Positions 42,355-52,551 of a DNA stretch of 64,000 bases are shown here, in pieces; within the stretch, counting starts at the first letter, position 1, and every line of letters begins with the position of its first letter. The notes below the pieces were generated by a model that was not told the origin of the DNA, made no database searches, and saw nothing but the letters and a program-made list of their open reading frames with translations. Source of the DNA: Kitasatospora papulosa. GTDB lineage: Bacteria; Actinomycetota; Actinomycetes; Streptomycetales; Streptomycetaceae. Where the stretch lies: positions 186,001 to 250,000 of the forward strand of contig NZ_JNYQ01000006.1 of assembly GCF_000717245.1 (NCBI RefSeq). The letters are read 5' to 3'. A program made the position numbers and the translations under genes.

Positions 42355-43326
42355 GTGCACCCCGACCCCGCCCGCGACGCCGGCACCGGCCGCCTGGCCG
42401 CCTGGCAGCGTGAAGTCGGGCTGCGGCTGGCCGCGGTGAAGGCGGGCCGCCGGCAGGACGGCCCCTTCGAGGCGTCGCTCACCGGCGTCCCGCTCGGGTA
42501 CGTACGCCTGCTGTCGCTGGAGGCGGACCCCGTCCGGCTCAGCCGCACCCCCGGACTCGTCGAGAGCGCACCCGCCCGGGCGGTCGCGGTCGTCCTCCAG
42601 GAACACGGACACGCGGCCCTCACCCAGGACGGCCGCAGCACCGTGCTGGAACCGGGGCAGGCGGCCGTAGTCGACCTGCGGCGTCCCTTCTCGCTGGACG
42701 AGCGGGAACGATTCCGCCTCCGCGTCCTGCGCGTGCCGGATCATGCGCTCGACGTACCCGCGCACTCCGTCCGCGGAGTGACCGGGCGCGCCCTGTCCCC
42801 ACGGGACGGAGTGCCCGCGCTCCTCGTCCCCCTCCTCGCCCGGCTCGCCGTCACGGCCGGCCGGATACCCCCCTCGGTCGCCGACGCCCTGGGCGGCAAC
42901 ACCACCGATCTGCTCGCCACCCTGGTGCACGACGCCTCCGACCCGGACGACGACGACCACGCGGGGGCCGCCCGCGACCGGCTGGTGCGGTCCGTGCTGC
43001 GCCACATCGACCGTCATCTCGGCGACCCGGACCTCGGCCCCGAGTCCATCGCCGCCGCCCACCGCATCTCCGTGCGCTACCTCCACCGCCTCTTCGAGGA
43101 CGAGGCCGTCACGGTGAGCCGGCTCGTGCAGCGGCGCCGCGTCGAGGAATGCGCGAAGGAACTGGCCCGCCGGGGGAGCGTCAGCGCGACCGTCTCTGCT
43201 GTGTCCTCGCGCTGGGGGTTCCACAGCCCGGCGCACTTCAGCCGGGCCTTCAAGGCCCTGTACGGTCACCCGCCCGGCCGGTGGCGCGGTGCCGCACCGG
43301 CGACGACCGGCACCGTCCGGCCCTGA
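42355..43326 (+). CDS. AraC family transcriptional regulator 1
   Basis: 323 residues from a GTG with GAGGAG upstream. N-terminal cupin-like sensor domain of the AraC_binding_2 type, C-terminal pair of helix-turn-helix units (about 215-315: IAAAHRISVRYLHRLFEDEAV, shortened here to AHRISVRYLHRLF, and WGFHSPAHFSRAFKALYGHPP). Ligand unknown. Convergent with a second AraC gene 41 bases away, whose domain layout is the same. Confidence 0.9.
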   Translation: MHPDPARDAGTGRLAAWQREVGLRLAAVKAGRRQDGPFEASLTGVPLGYVRLLSLEADPVRLSRTPGLVESAPARAVAVVLQEHGHAALTQDGRSTVLEPGQAAVVDLRRPFSLDERERFRLRVLRVPDHALDVPAHSVRGVTGRALSPRDGVPALLVPLLARLAVTAGRIPPSVADALGGNTTDLLATLVHDASDPDDDDHAGAARDRLVRSVLRHIDRHLGDPDLGPESIAAAHRISVRYLHRLFEDEAVTVSRLVQRRRVEECAKELARRGSVSATVSAVSSRWGFHSPAHFSRAFKALYGHPPGRWRGAAPATTGTVRP

Positions 43327-43367
43327 ACCACGAGCAGCGGGCCGCGTGAGCGCCGCCGGCACACGGA

Positions 43368-44261
43368 TCAGGACGGCCGGACGGGCGGGCCGGACCGGTC
43401 ACGGGGAGAGATGCCGTACGCCGTGCGGAAACTCCGGCTGAAGTGGGCCGCGTTGCCGAAGCCCCAGCGCTTGCCCACCACCGCCACGGCCGGCCGTGGC
43501 GCCCCGCCCCGGCGGCCCAGCTCACGCAGGCACTCCTCCAGCCGGCGCTGCTGTATCCACCGGCTGACCGTGACTCCCTCACCGGCGAACAGTTTGTGCA
43601 GGTAGCGCACCGAGATGTGGTGACGGGCGGCGATGCTCTCGGGTGACAGACCCCGGTCGAAGAGGTTCTCGTTGACGTAGGCACGCAGCCGGGTCGTCAG
43701 CAGGTGCCGGTCGGACCCGGCGTCCGCGGGGAAGGTGCTGCGCGTCTCCCTCGCCAGGGTCGTGAACAGCCCCGCGGTGTCGGAGGCCAGCCGGTCGGCG
43801 GTCGGCCCCTGCCATGCGCGGCCCGGCGCGGCCAGGGACACCAGCAGCGGTTCGATCAGGGAGGCCGTGGGGCTGTCCGCCGGCCGGTGCACCCCGCGCA
43901 GGACCGCCGGGTCGACCGGACCCAGTACACGCAGAGGCAACCGGACCACGTGGAGGAGGAAGTCCTCCGTCTCCCGCAGGTCGAACGGGCCGTCGCACAC
44001 CACCAGGTCCCCGGGACCGCACCGCCCGTCGCCCGCACCGCCTAGGACCGCCGCGCCACGTACGTGCACCAGCGCCGTGACGCCCGGCCCATCCCCGGGT
44101 ACGGCCCGCAGAGCGAGTGCCGCGCCCCGGACCGTGGTGACGCGCAGCGGCCCGACCACGTGGCTGCGCACATCGGCGGGCCCGCCGCCCGGATCGATCC
44201 GCAGCCCGGCGAAGCCGTCGACCGCCTCTGTACCGACAGGCTCCGGACCGGCCGACCTCAT
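43368..44261 (-). CDS. AraC family transcriptional regulator 2
   Basis: 297 residues. Cupin-like N-terminal domain and C-terminal AraC DNA-binding domain (IAARHHISVRYLHKLFAGEG and WGFGNAAHFSRSFRTAYGIS). The ATG at 44261 has GGAAGGGG upstream; a GTG at 44282 would add seven residues. Convergent paralogue of the previous gene; together they form the centre of a mirror-like regulator set. It is followed upstream on the same strand by the second LAL gene. Confidence 0.9.
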   Translation of the reverse strand: MRSAGPEPVGTEAVDGFAGLRIDPGGGPADVRSHVVGPLRVTTVRGAALALRAVPGDGPGVTALVHVRGAAVLGGAGDGRCGPGDLVVCDGPFDLRETEDFLLHVVRLPLRVLGPVDPAVLRGVHRPADSPTASLIEPLLVSLAAPGRAWQGPTADRLASDTAGLFTTLARETRSTFPADAGSDRHLLTTRLRAYVNENLFDRGLSPESIAARHHISVRYLHKLFAGEGVTVSRWIQQRRLEECLRELGRRGGAPRPAVAVVGKRWGFGNAAHFSRSFRTAYGISPRDRSGPPVRPS

Positions 44262-44366
44262 GGGAACCCCTTCCTGCGACACGGGCTGTCACCCGATGCT
44301 GCGACAGCGGGTGGACGCAGGAGTACGTCGTTTGACTGACGGGTTCCGGCAGAGCCCGGCGAGCCG

Positions 44367-47156
44367 CTACCGGGCGTCCGATGCGGGGCCGCGGGCACCG
44401 CCGTCCGCCAGCGCCTCCAAGAGCGCGGCACGGGAGGTCACTCCGAGCTTCGGGAAGATCCGGTACAGGTGCGCCCCGACCGTACGGGGGGACACCCGGA
44501 CACGATGCGCGATCTCCCGGTTGGTGAGTCCGCAGGCGGCCAGATCGGCGATGCGGCGTTCCTGCGCGGTCAGCCCCTGCCACGCCTCGCCCCGTCCCGC
44601 CGTCGGCGGGACGGCGCCACCGGCGGCGCTCAGCTCCCGGTCGGCCGCGGCCACCCACTGCACGGCACCGAGCCCGGCGAAGATCCGCCTCGCCTCCAGC
44701 AACGGGGACACGGCGTCCTTGCGCCGGCTCCGGCGACGCAGGTGACCGCCGTACGCCAAGTGCAGACGGGCATGGGTGAAGGGCCACAGCTCGGCACCGG
44801 GACGGGCCAGCGCCGCTCGGAACCGGGCGTCGTCCCGGGCGACGACGGCCGCCGCTGCGGACACGGTGAACGCGTGATGACCGGAGATCTCCGCGACCCC
44901 GGCGGCCACGGCCGCATCGACGTGGGCGCGTGCCTGCTCCTCACGTCCGGTGTGTACCGCCGCCTCCACCAGGTCCAGGAAGCTGTGCAGGAACCAGGGA
45001 ACGCGGGCGGGCAGTGTGCCCGGCGGGGTCACCGCGGCCGCGTGGGCGTAGGCGTCCTCGTACCGCCCCGCCCCCAGGGCCAGCAGGGAGCGGTGGGCGT
45101 GCATCCCGTCCAGGAGGAAGCGCAGCCCCCGCTCCCTGGCCCAGGGCCCCAGCTGTTCGTGCAGGGAGTCCAGAGCATCGGCCTCGCCCCTGCCCGCCAG
45201 CACGAACCCGGCATGCAGGTGATGGGTCATCCGGTGGATGTCGAAGCCCCGTGCCGCCGACTCCCGGGCTCCCCGCTCGGCCGTGCGCAGCGCGCTCTCC
45301 CAGCGGCCCCTGATCACGTCGTCCCGGCAGGTGACCAGGTCGAGGAAGGAGCGGGTACCCCAGACGTGCTGCCTCTGCAGCCTCTGGAGCAGCTCAGGGT
45401 GTTCACCGATCACGTCGGCACCGACAGCCGTCCACAGGATCAGCCAGACGGACATGGCCTCCTGGTGGGGCGTCAGGGTGGCCAGCGCCGGCCGCAGCCG
45501 CTCGGCGGCGCCGTGCGCGGTGCGGGCGGGGTCCTTCCACACGTCGTAGCAGAGCGCGGCGAGCGGAGAGGCCTGGTGGATGTGCCGGTCCAGGTTCCCC
45601 CAGAGGGCGTCGTCCCCGGTGTAGACGGTGGTCAGGATCAGCAGGCAGAACAACGAGTCCCTCAGGCCGCCCGGTTCCTCCTGGGGGAGCGCTCCCAGGC
45701 CGTCCAGGATCTCGGACATGACCACGGCCGGGGCACGGTAGTCCGATCCCTCGTGCAGCTGGAAGAAGGCGATCGAGAACTGGTGGAGGACGGCGAGGTC
45801 CTCCGGCACCGGATGCCGCGCCACCTCGTCCAGGAGACGGCGGATGAAGTCCAGCGGAGCCGTCCCCCGGGTGGCGAGGGACGCGGCCATGATCCACCGC
45901 CGCACGGCACCCGACGGGCTTTCACTGAGCTCAGCCGCTCTGCCGTACAACCGGGCGGCCTCCACGTCGCCGCGCCGCTGCGCCATCTCCTCCGCGGCCC
46001 GTTCGAGGCACGACGCCGTCGCCTCGTCGGGGTCCACGGTCCCGGCCGACAGGTGAAGGGCGCGCTGCGGGTGGTCCGGGGGCAGCAGTGCGGCGATCCG
46101 CAGATGCGCCTTGCGTACCGCCGCCTTCGGTGCGAGTTCCACCACGCACGACGCGACCAGCGGATGGCGGAAGCGGAGCTCCGAGGTCGTGGGATCCACG
46201 ACCGCCAGGCCGGAACCGGTGAGTTCCCTCAGCAGGGCGTCGTCGCCCGGCGGACGCGGCACGTGGCCCCGGGTACCCGGAAGGTCCGCCCCGCGCCAGG
46301 CCTCCCCGAGGGCCAGCCGCAGCAGCCGGTCCCGCGCCGGGGACGAGAGGCGAGCGATGCGTGTATCGAACATGCGCCCGAGGCGGGTGCCGACCGGAAG
46401 GTGGTCCGGCAGAGGCAGCACGCCCCGGCCGACATCGGGGTCCAGCTGGAGCGGCAGCTCGGTCAGCGCGAGCGGGTTGCCCCCGGCCTCGTGCAGGATG
46501 CGGTCACGCACCCCGGACTCCAGGCCGGGGCAGCGTGAGTCGACCAGGACGCCCGCCTCGCCGGGGCTGAGACACCCCACGTCGACGACCGTGCTGGTGG
46601 ATCCGTCGAACCGTGCCTCCGCATCGCGCGTGGCAGCGAGCAGGACCACCGCCGTCCGTTCGATCCGCCGCTGCAGGAAGGCGAAGACCGCGGCACTCGT
46701 CTCGTCGGCCCACTGCAGGTCGTCGAGGACCACGAGCAGCGGCCGGCGGGCGGCCGTCCTGGCGAGCAGGCCGAGTGCGGCGTCGCCCAGGGCGAATCCG
46801 TCCGGAGGCGCTCCCTCACGCACGCCGAGCGCGCGCTCCAGCGCGTCCTGCTGAGCGGGGGGAAGGCCCGCGGACTCGTCCAGCAACGGCCACAGCACCT
46901 GGTGGAGCGCGGCGTAGGCCAGACCCGACTCGGCAGCCGCGCCGACCATGCGCAGCACCCTCGTGTCCGCGGCCCTGGCCCGGCGGACGGCCCATTCGAG
47001 CAGGCTGGTCTTGCCGATTCCGGGGTCACCGCGCAGCAGCACCGCGGCACCGGCCCCGGCGAGGGCGGCCGAGAGAACCGCACGCTCGGCCGAGCGTCCC
47101 AGCAGTTCCGGCCCGCCGTTCCCGTCACCGGGAAGGCCGTTCTCCCGCACACTCAT
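44367..47156 (-). CDS. Large ATP-binding LuxR (LAL) family regulator 2
   Basis: 929 residues. Walker A GDPGIGKT (43-50), Walker B LLVVLDDLQWADE, helical middle with a DPARTAHGAAERLRPAL segment shared with LAL 1 (DPARTAQGAADELTLL), C-terminal LuxR domain (LTAQERRIADLAACGLTNRE, LSPRTVGAHLYRIFPKLGV-like with VSPRTV). Clearly a paralogue of the protein at 37.5 kb. May control the alpha/beta hydrolases at 47.3-49.1 kb or the AraC gene beside it; no target can be read from sequence. Confidence 0.9.
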   Translation of the reverse strand: MSVRENGLPGDGNGGPELLGRSAERAVLSAALAGAGAAVLLRGDPGIGKTSLLEWAVRRARAADTRVLRMVGAAAESGLAYAALHQVLWPLLDESAGLPPAQQDALERALGVREGAPPDGFALGDAALGLLARTAARRPLLVVLDDLQWADETSAAVFAFLQRRIERTAVVLLAATRDAEARFDGSTSTVVDVGCLSPGEAGVLVDSRCPGLESGVRDRILHEAGGNPLALTELPLQLDPDVGRGVLPLPDHLPVGTRLGRMFDTRIARLSSPARDRLLRLALGEAWRGADLPGTRGHVPRPPGDDALLRELTGSGLAVVDPTTSELRFRHPLVASCVVELAPKAAVRKAHLRIAALLPPDHPQRALHLSAGTVDPDEATASCLERAAEEMAQRRGDVEAARLYGRAAELSESPSGAVRRWIMAASLATRGTAPLDFIRRLLDEVARHPVPEDLAVLHQFSIAFFQLHEGSDYRAPAVVMSEILDGLGALPQEEPGGLRDSLFCLLILTTVYTGDDALWGNLDRHIHQASPLAALCYDVWKDPARTAHGAAERLRPALATLTPHQEAMSVWLILWTAVGADVIGEHPELLQRLQRQHVWGTRSFLDLVTCRDDVIRGRWESALRTAERGARESAARGFDIHRMTHHLHAGFVLAGRGEADALDSLHEQLGPWARERGLRFLLDGMHAHRSLLALGAGRYEDAYAHAAAVTPPGTLPARVPWFLHSFLDLVEAAVHTGREEQARAHVDAAVAAGVAEISGHHAFTVSAAAAVVARDDARFRAALARPGAELWPFTHARLHLAYGGHLRRRSRRKDAVSPLLEARRIFAGLGAVQWVAAADRELSAAGGAVPPTAGRGEAWQGLTAQERRIADLAACGLTNREIAHRVRVSPRTVGAHLYRIFPKLGVTSRAALLEALADGGARGPASDAR

Positions 47157-47337
47157 GCTGTCCTCGCTCGTCGGGCCCGCAGTGCCGCCGTCGGAGGTAG
47201 CACGACCGAATCGCTTTCACGACCGAACCACCATTATCGGGCAGTGCCGGCGTCGTCGAGCACGGGTGGCACGACGACCGCGGCGCGGCCGGGCCCGAGG
47301 GGCCGGCCGCGCCGCGGTCCGTGTCCTGCGCGAGTGA

Positions 47338-48057
47338 TCAGGCGGTCGTGGCCGTCACCGCGTCGACGATCAGCCCGGCGACCTCCTTCGGCCGGGAGAC
47401 CGCGACGGCGTGCGAGGCTCCGTCCAGCTCGACCGTCGTCGCCCCGGCCCGCTCCGCGCCGAAGCGCTCGACGTCGGGGTTGATCGCCTGGTCGGCGCCC
47501 GCGACGAGAGCCCACGAGGGCTTGGTCCGCCACGCGGCCGCGGCGGCGGCCTCGGTGAACACCGTGGTCGACAGCGGCCGCTGAGAGACGGCGAGCACCT
47601 CGGTGACGTCGGCCGGGACGTCCGCGGCGAAGATCTCGGGGAACTTCTCGGCCGCGATGGTGACCTCGACGGCGGACTCCTCGCCCGCGACCGGGTACCC
47701 GCCCTCGCGCAGGTTGCTGACCAGGGGCGAGAGGGGGAAGCGGCCCTGGAGCTCGCCGAGGCTCTCGCCCTCGTCGGGGACGTAGGCCGCGACGTAGACG
47801 AGACCCACGACGTTCTCGGCGGTCCCCGCAACGGTGATGAGGGCGCCGCCGTAGGAGTGCCCGACCAGGACGACGGGTCCGTCGATCCTGGAGGCCACGG
47901 CCGCGATGTAGGCGGCGTCGGAGGCGAGCCCGCGCAACGGGTTCGCGGCGGCCACCACGGGGATGCCGCGGCTCCGGAGCTCGGTCACGACGCCGGACCA
48001 GCTGCTCGCGTCGGCGAAGGCTCCGTGGACGAGTACGACGGTGGGGGTGGTGGTCAT
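47338..48057 (-). CDS. Alpha/beta hydrolase
   Basis: 239 residues. TVVLVHGAFADASSWSGV at the N-terminus, nucleophile elbow VGHSYGG, acid near GADQAINPD and histidine in GASHAV: a complete serine-hydrolase set. It resembles small cytoplasmic hydrolases often annotated as esterase or chloroperoxidase-like. Downstream of the second esterase on the same strand with a 50-base gap, so the two may be co-transcribed. Confidence 0.87.
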   Translation of the reverse strand: MTTTPTVVLVHGAFADASSWSGVVTELRSRGIPVVAAANPLRGLASDAAYIAAVASRIDGPVVLVGHSYGGALITVAGTAENVVGLVYVAAYVPDEGESLGELQGRFPLSPLVSNLREGGYPVAGEESAVEVTIAAEKFPEIFAADVPADVTEVLAVSQRPLSTTVFTEAAAAAAWRTKPSWALVAGADQAINPDVERFGAERAGATTVELDGASHAVAVSRPKEVAGLIVDAVTATTA

Positions 48058-48107
48058 CTCTCTGCCTGTCTCGGGTCGGTGTCTGTGTCGGAGCGGGACT
48101 GTCGTGG

Positions 48108-49082
48108 TCAGCTGCCGTGCAGGGCGGTGCGCAGCGTCTGGACGGCCATGGTGATCGCGGCCTCCGCGGCGTGGGTCCCCCGCAGGGCGTCGAGCATGAC
48201 GAAGTCGTGGATGATGCCCTGGAAGCGCACGGCGGTGACGGGCACGCCGGCCTCACGCAGCTTGTCGGCGTAGGCCTCGCCCTCGTCGCGCAGCACGTCC
48301 GCCTCGCCGGTGATCACGAGAGCCGCGGGGAGACCGCTGAGCTGCTCGGTCGTCGCCCTCAGCGGCGAGGCGGTGATCTGCGCGCGCTCGGCCTCGTCGG
48401 TCGTGTACTGGTCCCAGAACCACTGCATGCCGTCACGACGGAGGAAGTAGCCGGTGGCGAACTGCCGGTACGAGCCGGTGTCGAAACTCGCGTCGGTCAC
48501 CGGGTAGAACAGCACCTGGTGCTTGAGGGCCACGTCACCGCGCTGCTTGGCCATCAGCGTCAGAGCGGCGGTCATGTTGCCGCCCACCGAGTCGCCGGCC
48601 ACGGCCAGCCGGGCACCGTCCAGCTGCTTGGTGGCACCGTCCTGGACGATCCACCGGGCGACGGCGTAGTTCTGCTCGACGGCCACGGGGTAGCGGGCCT
48701 CGGGCGAGAGGTCGTACTCGGGGAAGACCACGGCCGCGCCCGCGCCCACGGCGAGTTCGCGCACCAGGCGGTCGTGCGTGTGCGCGTTGCCGAACACCCA
48801 TCCGGCGCCGTGGATGTAGAGGATCACCGGCAGCGTCCCCGTGGCGCCGGCCGGCTTCACGATGCGCGCCCGGACGTCGCCCGTCGGCCCGCCCTTGACC
48901 GTGATCCACTCCTCGTCGATCTCCGGCTTCGCCACGCCGTCGCCGGACTGGACCTCGTCCACCGCCTTACGGCCGTCCGCGGGGGCGAGTTCGAAGAGAT
49001 AGGGCGGGTTCGCGGTCGCCTCGGCGAAAGCGGCAGCGGCCGGTTCCAGCACGGGGGAGGTGCGTGCGACGTCTTCAGGCAT
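48108..49082 (-). CDS. GDXG-type alpha/beta hydrolase (esterase) 2
   Basis: 324 residues. HGAGW oxyanion motif, nucleophile GDSVGGN, acid in ADVLRDEGEAYA, histidine in IIHDFVML. Paralogue of the enzyme at 41.1-42.1 kb (shared EARYPVAVEQ, QVLFYPVTD/QVLVCPVTD, ASPLRAT segments). The ATG at 49082 has AGGAG nine bases upstream; the longer frame to 49307 is not coding by character. Substrate unknown. Confidence 0.88.
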   Translation of the reverse strand: MPEDVARTSPVLEPAAAAFAEATANPPYLFELAPADGRKAVDEVQSGDGVAKPEIDEEWITVKGGPTGDVRARIVKPAGATGTLPVILYIHGAGWVFGNAHTHDRLVRELAVGAGAAVVFPEYDLSPEARYPVAVEQNYAVARWIVQDGATKQLDGARLAVAGDSVGGNMTAALTLMAKQRGDVALKHQVLFYPVTDASFDTGSYRQFATGYFLRRDGMQWFWDQYTTDEAERAQITASPLRATTEQLSGLPAALVITGEADVLRDEGEAYADKLREAGVPVTAVRFQGIIHDFVMLDALRGTHAAEAAITMAVQTLRTALHGS

Positions 49083-49284
49083 GAGCGGTACTCCTGCAAT
49101 CCGTGAACCCGGCGCACGGTGCCGGGTCGTGCCGGATGCGTGCACCGGGGAATCAATGGGGTGTACAGGAAACGCTAGGGCGTGACGGCCGTGCTCCCTT
49201 GCCCGCGCACGCACGGATGTTGCCTGCCCGTGCACAGCACGCCGGAGGCGGGGACGGAGAGAGACGCCCCCGCCCACGACGGGT

Positions 49285-49315
49285 GGGGTGGGGCGCCCGC
49301 CCGGCACCCCACCCC
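49285..49315. terminator. Terminator after the chitinase gene
   Basis: GGGGTGGGGCGC and GCACCCCACCCC pair with one G-U, seven-base loop, 35 bases after the leftward chitinase stop. Confidence 0.5.
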
Positions 49316-49349
49316 TGACCCGCCCTGCGGTCCGTGTACCCCGTCGGGG

Positions 49350-50615
<1,266 letters not shown>

Positions 50616-50713
50616 TGTGGCTCCTCGTGGGGGAGGGCTTGGGTGTGGTGGGGGGTGCCTGTCCGTCCACCTGTGGTTGGCATGGACGCGATGAGGCTTG
50701 GGGGAGACCGTAG

Positions 50714-50729
50714 AAGGACTAGACCAGTT
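50714..50729. promoter_or_regulatory. DasR operator (dre) 1 upstream of chitinase
   Basis: On the minus strand AACTGGTCTAGTCCTT, close to the dre consensus ACTGGTCTAGACCACT. About 100 bases upstream of the chitinase start. Confidence 0.65.
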
Positions 50730-50734
50730 GGGTC

Positions 50735-50750
50735 AATGGTTCGGACCAAT
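50735..50750. promoter_or_regulatory. DasR operator (dre) 2 upstream of chitinase
   Basis: On the minus strand ATTGGTCCGAACCATT, a palindrome with the TGGTC...ACCA core. Centre-to-centre distance from site 1 is 21 bases, two helical turns. The rest of 50616-50965 (350 bases) holds no gene and must contain the promoters of the chitinase and the divergent acyl-CoA dehydrogenase. Confidence 0.65.
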
Positions 50751-50965
50751 TTCCCTGATCACGGCTCCCGCGACCCGGTGACGCGTGCGCTCCGATCGGG
50801 CATACTCGACGCGCCACAGCCGCTGGCCAGCGCCTCCCGTGATCCGGGAAGGCAGGATCGGCTGAGGAGCCGTAGATTTCCGGGCACCGCCCGGGACCAC
50901 CCGGCGGTGCCGCGCACACCCCGCGCGCGACCGCCGACACGCCCGACAGGGAGGAGAGCGCCGTC

Positions 50966-52138
50966 ATGTCCGACCGTGCCCAGCAGCCGGTGGAACGCCG
51001 TCTGCCCACCGAGGAGTCCCGGCAGCTCGTCGAGCTCGTACGCGACATCGTGTCGAAGGAGATCGCCCCACGGGCGGCCGAGGAGGAGGAAGCGGGATTC
51101 TTCCCGCGTCCCGTCTTCACCCTGCTCTCCGAAGCGGGGCTGCTCGGACTGCCGTACGGCTCCGCCCACGGCGGCGGTGACCAGCCGTACGAGGTCTATC
51201 TCCAGGTCCTGGAGGAGCTTGCCGCCGCCCGGCTCACCGTCGGTCTCGGTGTCAGCGTCCACTCCCTCGCCTGCCACGCGCTCGCCGGATACGGAACCGA
51301 GGAGCAACGGGCCGCCCACCTCCCGGCGATGCTCGCGGGCGGCCTGCTCGGCGCCTACTGCCTCTCCGAACCGTCCTCGGGCTCCGACGCCGCCTCCCTG
51401 CGCACGAAGGCCGTGCGGGACGGTGAGGACTGGGTGCTCACCGGGACCAAGGCGTGGATCACGCACGGCGGCGTCGCCGACTTCTACACGGTGCTGGCCC
51501 GTACCGGGGAGGACGGCCCCCGGGGCATCACCGCCTTCCTCGTCCCCGGCGACGCCCAGGGCCTCGACGCGGCCCTGCCCGAGAAGAAGATGGGCATGAA
51601 GGGCTCGCCCACCGCCCAACTGCACTTCGACGGCGTACGGATCTCCGGCGACCGCCGTATCGGCGAGGAAGGGCAGGGATTCGCCATCGCCCTGTCCGCA
51701 CTCGACTCGGGGCGCCTGGGAATCGCCGCGTGCGCCGTCGGTGTCGCCCAGGCGGCCCTCGACGAGGCCGTCCGCTACGCCACCGACCGGCGCCAGTTCG
51801 GCCGCCCCGTCGCGGACTTCCAGGGGCTGCGGTTCATGCTCGCCGACATGGCGACCCAGATCGAGGCCGGGCGGGCGCTCTATCTGGAGGCCGCCCGGCT
51901 CCGCGACGCGGGCCTGGCGTTCTCGCGGCAGGCGGCGATGGCGAAGCTCTTCTGCACCGACGCCGCCATGCGGGTGACCACCGACGCGGTCCAGGTGCTC
52001 GGGGGCTACGGCTACACCCTCGACTTCCCGGTCGAGCGGCTGATGCGCGAGGCCAAGGTGCTCCAGATCGTCGAGGGCACCAACCAGATCCAGCGCATGG
52101 TCATCGCCCGTCACCTCGCGGGTCCCGAGACACGCTGA
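50966..52138 (+). CDS. Acyl-CoA dehydrogenase
   Basis: 390 residues, standard length for a flavin-dependent acyl-CoA dehydrogenase. Both signatures are present: YCLSEPSSGSDAAS in the middle domain and GGYGYTLDFPVERLMREAKV in the C-terminal domain, with the IVEGTNQIQRMV segment. Oxidises the alpha-beta bond of an acyl-CoA and passes electrons to ETF. Chain-length preference cannot be told. GGAGGAG upstream of the ATG. Confidence 0.94.
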   Translation: MSDRAQQPVERRLPTEESRQLVELVRDIVSKEIAPRAAEEEEAGFFPRPVFTLLSEAGLLGLPYGSAHGGGDQPYEVYLQVLEELAAARLTVGLGVSVHSLACHALAGYGTEEQRAAHLPAMLAGGLLGAYCLSEPSSGSDAASLRTKAVRDGEDWVLTGTKAWITHGGVADFYTVLARTGEDGPRGITAFLVPGDAQGLDAALPEKKMGMKGSPTAQLHFDGVRISGDRRIGEEGQGFAIALSALDSGRLGIAACAVGVAQAALDEAVRYATDRRQFGRPVADFQGLRFMLADMATQIEAGRALYLEAARLRDAGLAFSRQAAMAKLFCTDAAMRVTTDAVQVLGGYGYTLDFPVERLMREAKVLQIVEGTNQIQRMVIARHLAGPETR

Positions 52139-52394
52139 ACCGCAGGGGCCGGTCCGACCAGACCGGTGTCGTCATGATCCGGTTCCACTCCTGGTCATGG
52201 CGGCCCGGCAGGGTCCGGCCCGCGCTCTCCCAATGGCGCAGCATGGCGCGGTAGATGGGCGGGTCGGTGCTGTGCGGCACGGGCTGCCGCGCGGACTCCT
52301 GGGGCGACGGCCCGGACCGGGGAACCGATTCTCCGGGCGTCGGTGCGGCGAGACGGCGGCGGGCCGGGCCGGCCGTTGAATGCAGCGTGGTCAT
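52101..52394 (-). CDS. Small hypothetical protein overlapping the dehydrogenase end
   Basis: 97 residues. The segment DPPIYRAMLRHWESAGRTLP with following GRHDQEW resembles a short motif I associate with small Streptomyces proteins of unknown function (pattern YxxLxxxWxxxGRxxPGRxDxEW). The last 38 bases are antisense to the 3' end of the acyl-CoA dehydrogenase. The N-terminal 45 residues are Pro/Ser-rich and the start is uncertain. No function can be proposed. Confidence 0.5.
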   Translation of the reverse strand: MTTLHSTAGPARRRLAAPTPGESVPRSGPSPQESARQPVPHSTDPPIYRAMLRHWESAGRTLPGRHDQEWNRIMTTPVWSDRPLRFSVSRDPRGDGR

Positions 52395-52551
52395 ACAGGG
52401 CCAACGCCGCCACGGGGCCGGGAGTCACTGTCCGGCCGATTCGCGCGCCCGTTCCTCGGGTGCCGCGGTCACCGGCCGTCCGGTGGACTGCCGTACCACG
52501 CCGGCCCGGCCGTCGTGGTACGCACAGGACGCGCCCTCGGGCGCGCGGACG

